Assembly: GCA_903890595.1 (NCBI GenBank)
Contig: CAITBU010000446.1
Span: forward strand, 1-9,612
Direction of reading: 5' to 3'
Origin: an uncultured Holophagaceae bacterium
GTDB taxonomy: Bacteria; Acidobacteriota; Holophagae; Holophagales; Holophagaceae
DNA length: 9,612 bases
The position numbers and the translations under genes were made by a program. Positions 6,176 to 9,612 of the stretch are shown here, piece by piece. Below the pieces are notes generated by a model. That model ran no database searches, was not told the DNA's origin, and saw only the letters and a program-made list of their open reading frames with translations. Position 1 is the stretch's first letter. Each line of letters opens with the position of its first letter.

Positions 6176-9100
6176 GCCAAAACTGGGCTTGGCCGGGAAG
6201 CTCGCCAAGGGCTTCCTGCGCAGCAAGCTGACCCCGCTCATCGTCGGTGCCTCCCTGCTGCTGGGCCTCCTCGCCGTGGTCATCACGCCCCGCGAGGAAG
6301 AGCCCCAGATCATCGTGCCCATGGTGGACCTCTACATTCCCTATCCCGGGGCCAGTCCCAAGGAAATCGAGAGCCAGGTCACCAACCCCATGGAGCGTCG
6401 CCTCTGGGGCATCCCGGGCGTCGAGTACCTCTACAGCATGAGCCGTCCTGGCATGGCCCTCATCACCGTGCGCTTCAAGGTGAACGAGCCCCAGGAGCCC
6501 AGCCTGGTGAAGATCTACCAGGAGCTGGCCGCCAACCCCCAGCTGCTACCGCCCGGGGCCATGAAGCCCATCATCAAGCTGCAGACCATTGACGATGTTC
6601 CGTTCCTGGTGCTCACCCTGCATGGGGAAGGGCAGGCCCCTGGCCAGCTTCGAACCCTGGGCGAGGTGCTGGCCCGGGAGCTCTCCGATGTCCCCAGCAC
6701 GGCCCAGGTCAAGGTCACCGGAGGCGCCCGGAGGATGGTGCGCATCGAGCCTGATCCCGACCGCCTGCGGGCCCTCAACTTCACCCTCGCCGAGCTGCAG
6801 CCTGCCCTGCAGGCCGCCGAGGCCCAGCTGCCTGCGGGTGCCCTGATCGACCACGGCAAGCGCACAGAGCTCGAGGCCACGGGCTACATCCTGCAGGCCT
6901 CGGAGCTCAAGCGGCTGGTGGTGGGCGTGCGCAACCAGAAGGCCATCTACCTGGCGGACGTCGCCCGGGTGGTGGATGCTCCCGAATCCGAGCCGCCGAT
7001 TGTGCTGTTTGCCGGGGTGGGCCAGTCCGGCTTCGAGCCCGCCGTCAGCGTCACGCTCTCTAAGCGGGCGGGTACCAATGCCACGGCCCTGGCCGAGCAG
7101 GTGCTGGCCAAGGTGGAGGCCCTGCGAGGCAACCTCATTCCCCGGGACATGAAGGTCACGGTCACGCGCAACTACGGCGAGACCGCTGGCGACAAGTCCA
7201 ATGAGCTGATCGAGCACCTGCTCATCGCGACCCTCAGCGTCATTGCCCTGATCTTCCTGGCCATGGGCTGGCGCAGCGCCGTGGTGGTGGGCGTGGCCGT
7301 GCCGGTCACCCTAGCCCTAACACTGCTGATCACCTACCTGTTCGGCTACACCCTGAACCGAGTCACCCTCTTCGCTCTGATCTTCTCCATCGGCATCCTG
7401 GTGGACGACGCCATCGTGGTGGTGGAGAACATCCACCGGCACATGCACCTGCCTGGCCACCGCAAGAGCTTCGCCACCGTGGTGATCGAGGCCGTGGATG
7501 AGGTGGGCAATCCCACGATTCTGGCTACCTTTGCGGTGATCGCCGCCATTCTGCCCATGGCCTTCGTTCGCGGGCTCATGGGGCCCTACATGCGGCCCAT
7601 CCCCGTGGGTGCCAGTGTGGCCATGATCTTCAGTCTGATCATTGCCTTCGTCATCAGCCCCTGGGCCAGCCTCATCCTGTTCCGGAAGGAAGCCCATCTA
7701 CCGGAGGTGGACGATTCTGGGCTGCACCCAGCCACACCCGAGACGGCCTCACCCGAGCCCGTCCACGACCGGCAAGATAAGAACCCCGAAGTGGCACCCG
7801 ATACCAAGCTCTCAGCCCTCTACCGTCGGGTCATCCGGGCGCTGTTGTTCAAGCCTGCCGTACGCTGGGCCTCGTTTGTCGGCGTGGTCCTACTGCTCAT
7901 CGGTGCCATGTCCCTGGTGGGCCTGGGTGTGGTCAAGGTCAAGATGCTGCCCTTCGATAACAAGTCGGAGTTCATGGTCCAGATGGACCTGCCTGCTGGC
8001 ACGCCCAAGGAGGATGCCGTGGCTGTGGGCCAGGACATCGCCCGCCGCCTGCTGAAGGAACCAACCGTCAAGGATGTGCAGGTCTATGCGGGAGAGCCCG
8101 CCCCGTTCACGTTCGTGGGCATGGTCCGCCACAGCTTCCTCCGCCAGGAGGCGGAGATGGTGGACATCCAGGTGAACCTGGTCTCCAAGCACGACCGCAA
8201 GGAACAGAGCCACGAGATCGTCGTCCGCCTACGCTCCGAGCTTGAGAAGATCTCCAAGCCCGCAGGGGCACGTATGAAGCTCGTGGAGATCCCCCCGGGA
8301 CCCCCAGTCATGGACACCATCGTGGCTGAAGTCTATGGCCCCACTGAAGCAGAGCGGATCCGCCTTGCGACGGAGGTGCTCGGGGCCTTCAAGAGTGTGG
8401 ACGGCATCGTGGATGTGGACTCCACCCTGAACACGACGAGCCCCAAGATCAGCCTCGTGCTGGACCGAGAGAAGGCCGCCCTCCACGGCGTGGCCCCCGC
8501 TCACGTGATCCAGACCCTCTACATGGCGGGCTACGGCCACACAGCCGGCACGTTCCATGTGCTGCGCGGCTCCAGCCAGGTTCCCGTGGTGGTGCAGCTC
8601 GCGCCTGAGAAGCGCCAGCGGCTCGACCAGATTCTCCAACTCACCGTTCCCGGTGCCCGGGGCATGGTGCCTGTGCGGGAGCTGGTGACGGTGAAGGAGG
8701 GTCGTGAAGAGGCGACCATCATGCACAAGAACCTGATGCCTGTGACCTATGTGTTCTCCGACCTGGCCGGTGCCATCGAAAGCCCGGTCTACGCCCTGGC
8801 GGCCCTCAACAAGAAGATCGACGCCATGAAGGGCACGGCGGGTGCCCCTGTGCCACGCCTGGGTCTGGCCCATCCCGAGAACACCGAGTCCCTGGCCCTC
8901 AAGTGGGACGGCGAGTGGCACATCACCCTGGAAGTGTTCCGGGACCTCGGCATGGCCTTCGCGGCTGTGCTGGTGCTGATCTTCGTGCTGGTGGTGGGCT
9001 GGTTCGAGAGCTTCGAGGTGCCCTGGGTGATCCTGGTGCCGATTCCGCTTTCGCTCATCGGCATCATCCCCGCCCACGGGCTTCTGGGGGCCTTCTTTAC

Positions 9101-9461
9101 CGCCACCAGCATGATCGGCTTCATCGCCGGGGCGGGCATCATCGTCCGCAACAGCATCATCCTCGTCGATTTCATCGAGCTGAAGCTGCGTGAGGGCATG
9201 CCCCTGGCCCTGGCCGTGGAAGAAGCGGGAGTGGTTCGCTTCCGCCCCATCCTCCTCACCGCCGCGGCTGTGATCGTGGGATCCCTGGTCATGCTGGCCG
9301 ACCCCATCTTCCAGGGTCTTGCCATCAGCCTCATGGCCGGTTCGGTCGCAGCGACCTTGCTGTCGGTGCCTTCGATCCCCGTCCTCTACTACCTCGTCGC
9401 CCGCCGGGGCCGCGCCGCGGACCTGCAGCGCGAAGCCTCCATCCACGCCACCGAAGAATAG
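6165..9461 (+). CDS. RND efflux transporter permease (AcrB/HAE1-like)
   Basis: Proton-driven inner-membrane pump, 1098 residues, the usual RND size. Seen: TM1 about 22-42, first porter region 43-345, TM2-TM6 about 352-506, a hydrophilic linker (507-546), TM7 about 565-590, second porter region, and TM8-TM12 about 927-1080. The TM4 motif GILVDDAIVVVENIHRH carries Asp414 and Asp415, equivalent to AcrB Asp407/Asp408 of the proton relay. TM11 VVRFRPILLT supplies Arg1025 and Thr1032, equivalent to AcrB Arg971 and Thr978. In TM10 (GIIVRNSIILVDF) Arg995 stands where AcrB has Lys940. Overall style is drug/organic-compound (HAE) rather than heavy-metal (CusA) type, since the CusA methionine relay is not evident, but the substrate is unknown. 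The ATG lies inside the adaptor gene with a modest GGGGTG (6155-6160) upstream. It ends 10 nt before the DUF2892 gene. No frameshift or break is seen. Confidence 0.95.
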   Translation: MASEPKLGLAGKLAKGFLRSKLTPLIVGASLLLGLLAVVITPREEEPQIIVPMVDLYIPYPGASPKEIESQVTNPMERRLWGIPGVEYLYSMSRPGMALITVRFKVNEPQEPSLVKIYQELAANPQLLPPGAMKPIIKLQTIDDVPFLVLTLHGEGQAPGQLRTLGEVLARELSDVPSTAQVKVTGGARRMVRIEPDPDRLRALNFTLAELQPALQAAEAQLPAGALIDHGKRTELEATGYILQASELKRLVVGVRNQKAIYLADVARVVDAPESEPPIVLFAGVGQSGFEPAVSVTLSKRAGTNATALAEQVLAKVEALRGNLIPRDMKVTVTRNYGETAGDKSNELIEHLLIATLSVIALIFLAMGWRSAVVVGVAVPVTLALTLLITYLFGYTLNRVTLFALIFSIGILVDDAIVVVENIHRHMHLPGHRKSFATVVIEAVDEVGNPTILATFAVIAAILPMAFVRGLMGPYMRPIPVGASVAMIFSLIIAFVISPWASLILFRKEAHLPEVDDSGLHPATPETASPEPVHDRQDKNPEVAPDTKLSALYRRVIRALLFKPAVRWASFVGVVLLLIGAMSLVGLGVVKVKMLPFDNKSEFMVQMDLPAGTPKEDAVAVGQDIARRLLKEPTVKDVQVYAGEPAPFTFVGMVRHSFLRQEAEMVDIQVNLVSKHDRKEQSHEIVVRLRSELEKISKPAGARMKLVEIPPGPPVMDTIVAEVYGPTEAERIRLATEVLGAFKSVDGIVDVDSTLNTTSPKISLVLDREKAALHGVAPAHVIQTLYMAGYGHTAGTFHVLRGSSQVPVVVQLAPEKRQRLDQILQLTVPGARGMVPVRELVTVKEGREEATIMHKNLMPVTYVFSDLAGAIESPVYALAALNKKIDAMKGTAGAPVPRLGLAHPENTESLALKWDGEWHITLEVFRDLGMAFAAVLVLIFVLVVGWFESFEVPWVILVPIPLSLIGIIPAHGLLGAFFTATSMIGFIAGAGIIVRNSIILVDFIELKLREGMPLALAVEEAGVVRFRPILLTAAAVIVGSLVMLADPIFQGLAISLMAGSVAATLLSVPSIPVLYYLVARRGRAADLQREASIHATEE

Positions 9462-9463
9462 GA

Positions 9464-9477
9464 GTTCATTAATGAAC
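9464..9477. promoter_or_regulatory. Perfect 14-bp palindrome over the DUF2892 start codon
   Basis: GTTCATTAATGAAC is its own reverse complement and contains the ATG (9472-9474) of the last gene. It directly follows the ribosome binding site AGGAG (9460-9464), sharing its last G. As RNA it could form a 5-bp stem with a UUAA loop, placing the start codon at the loop/3'-arm border, the same geometry as the repeat on the regulator start. It may be an operator, a translation-control hairpin, or chance; no promoter elements are evident immediately upstream. Confidence 0.35.
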
Positions 9478-9612
9478 GTCGATCGCATCGTCCACACCGT
9501 CGCTGGAACCTTCATCCTGGCCAGCCTGGCCCTGGCGAAGTTCCACAACCCCAACTGGATCTGGTTCACCGTCTTCGTGGGTGCCAACCTGCTCCAAAGC
9601 GGCCTCACCAAC
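9472..9612 (+). CDS. DUF2892 (YgaP-like) inner-membrane protein, 3' end beyond window
   Basis: The first 47 codons are present and the frame is still open at the window edge. The segment MNVDRIVHTVAGTFILASLALAKF followed by NPNWIWFTVFVGANLLQSGLTN matches the pattern of DUF2892 proteins: an amphipathic start, a first membrane helix (about 8-23) and a second (about 28-43) ending before a short cytoplasmic tail. Family members I recall are about 60-75 residues and continue with a GFCP-type cysteine motif just past this point. The same domain forms the membrane part of E. coli YgaP, a rhodanese encoded beside the ArsR-type regulator YgaV. The ATG has a strong AGGAG at 9460-9464, 7 nt upstream, and starts 10 nt after the permease stop, so it is in the same operon. 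Its molecular role is unknown. Confidence 0.82.
   Translation, partial: MNVDRIVHTVAGTFILASLALAKFHNPNWIWFTVFVGANLLQSGLTN

Noticed and set aside
6165..9461. Heavy-metal (CusA/CzcA) type RND pump
   Set aside because: The ArsR neighbour suggested this, but TM4 has the paired DDAIVVVEN motif of HAE-type pumps and I see no CusA-like methionine relay. Metal export is therefore not claimed.
8229..9611. Open frame of 460 codons on the minus strand reaching the window edge
   Set aside because: It is antisense to the RND permease and the DUF2892 gene and has the same His/Gly/Val-rich shadow composition. The sense genes have clear motifs, ribosome binding sites and operon spacing.

Overview
The window is one stretch of high-GC Gram-negative bacterial DNA with seven complete genes and one gene cut by the right edge. 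A KdsC-type phosphatase (LPS Kdo synthesis), a tripartite envelope pump and several exported proteins imply an outer membrane. Codon use is strongly GC-ending throughout. Overall style resembles Acidobacteriota of the Holophagae (Geothrix-like), but that placement is an impression from protein style, not something the sequence proves. No RNA gene, insertion sequence, CRISPR array or integration site was seen.

Left part (1-3212): a plus-strand M3 metallopeptidase of the peptidyl-dipeptidase Dcp type with a signal peptide (58-2151) converges, 4 nt apart, with a minus-strand pair: a KdsC-like phosphatase (best start GTG at 3212) followed 1 nt later by a small exported, possibly outer-membrane protein whose ribosome binding site lies inside the end of the phosphatase gene.

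Middle (3213-3461): a 249-nt, more AT-rich divergent intergenic region. It holds a good sigma70-like promoter facing right (TTGACT, 19 nt, TATAGT), a weaker candidate facing left, and two AT-rich palindromes.

Right part (3462-9612): a tightly packed operon arsR-type regulator, TolC-type outer membrane channel, RND periplasmic adaptor (probable lipoprotein), RND inner-membrane permease and the start of a DUF2892 (YgaP-like) membrane protein. Junctions are 45 nt, a 4-nt ATGA overlap, an 11-nt overlap and 10 nt. The three pump genes should form an inner membrane-periplasm-outer membrane exporter. The ArsR protein carries cysteines at 61, 90 and 94 and probably represses the operon until a thiol-reactive or metal signal arrives. 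Palindromes with TTCA...TGAA arms sit exactly on the start codons of the first (regulator) and last (DUF2892) visible genes, which makes them candidate operators or translation-control hairpins. The most interesting hypothesis here is a self-regulated, cysteine-sensing RND export system tied to a YgaP-like protein; its substrate cannot be read from the sequence.
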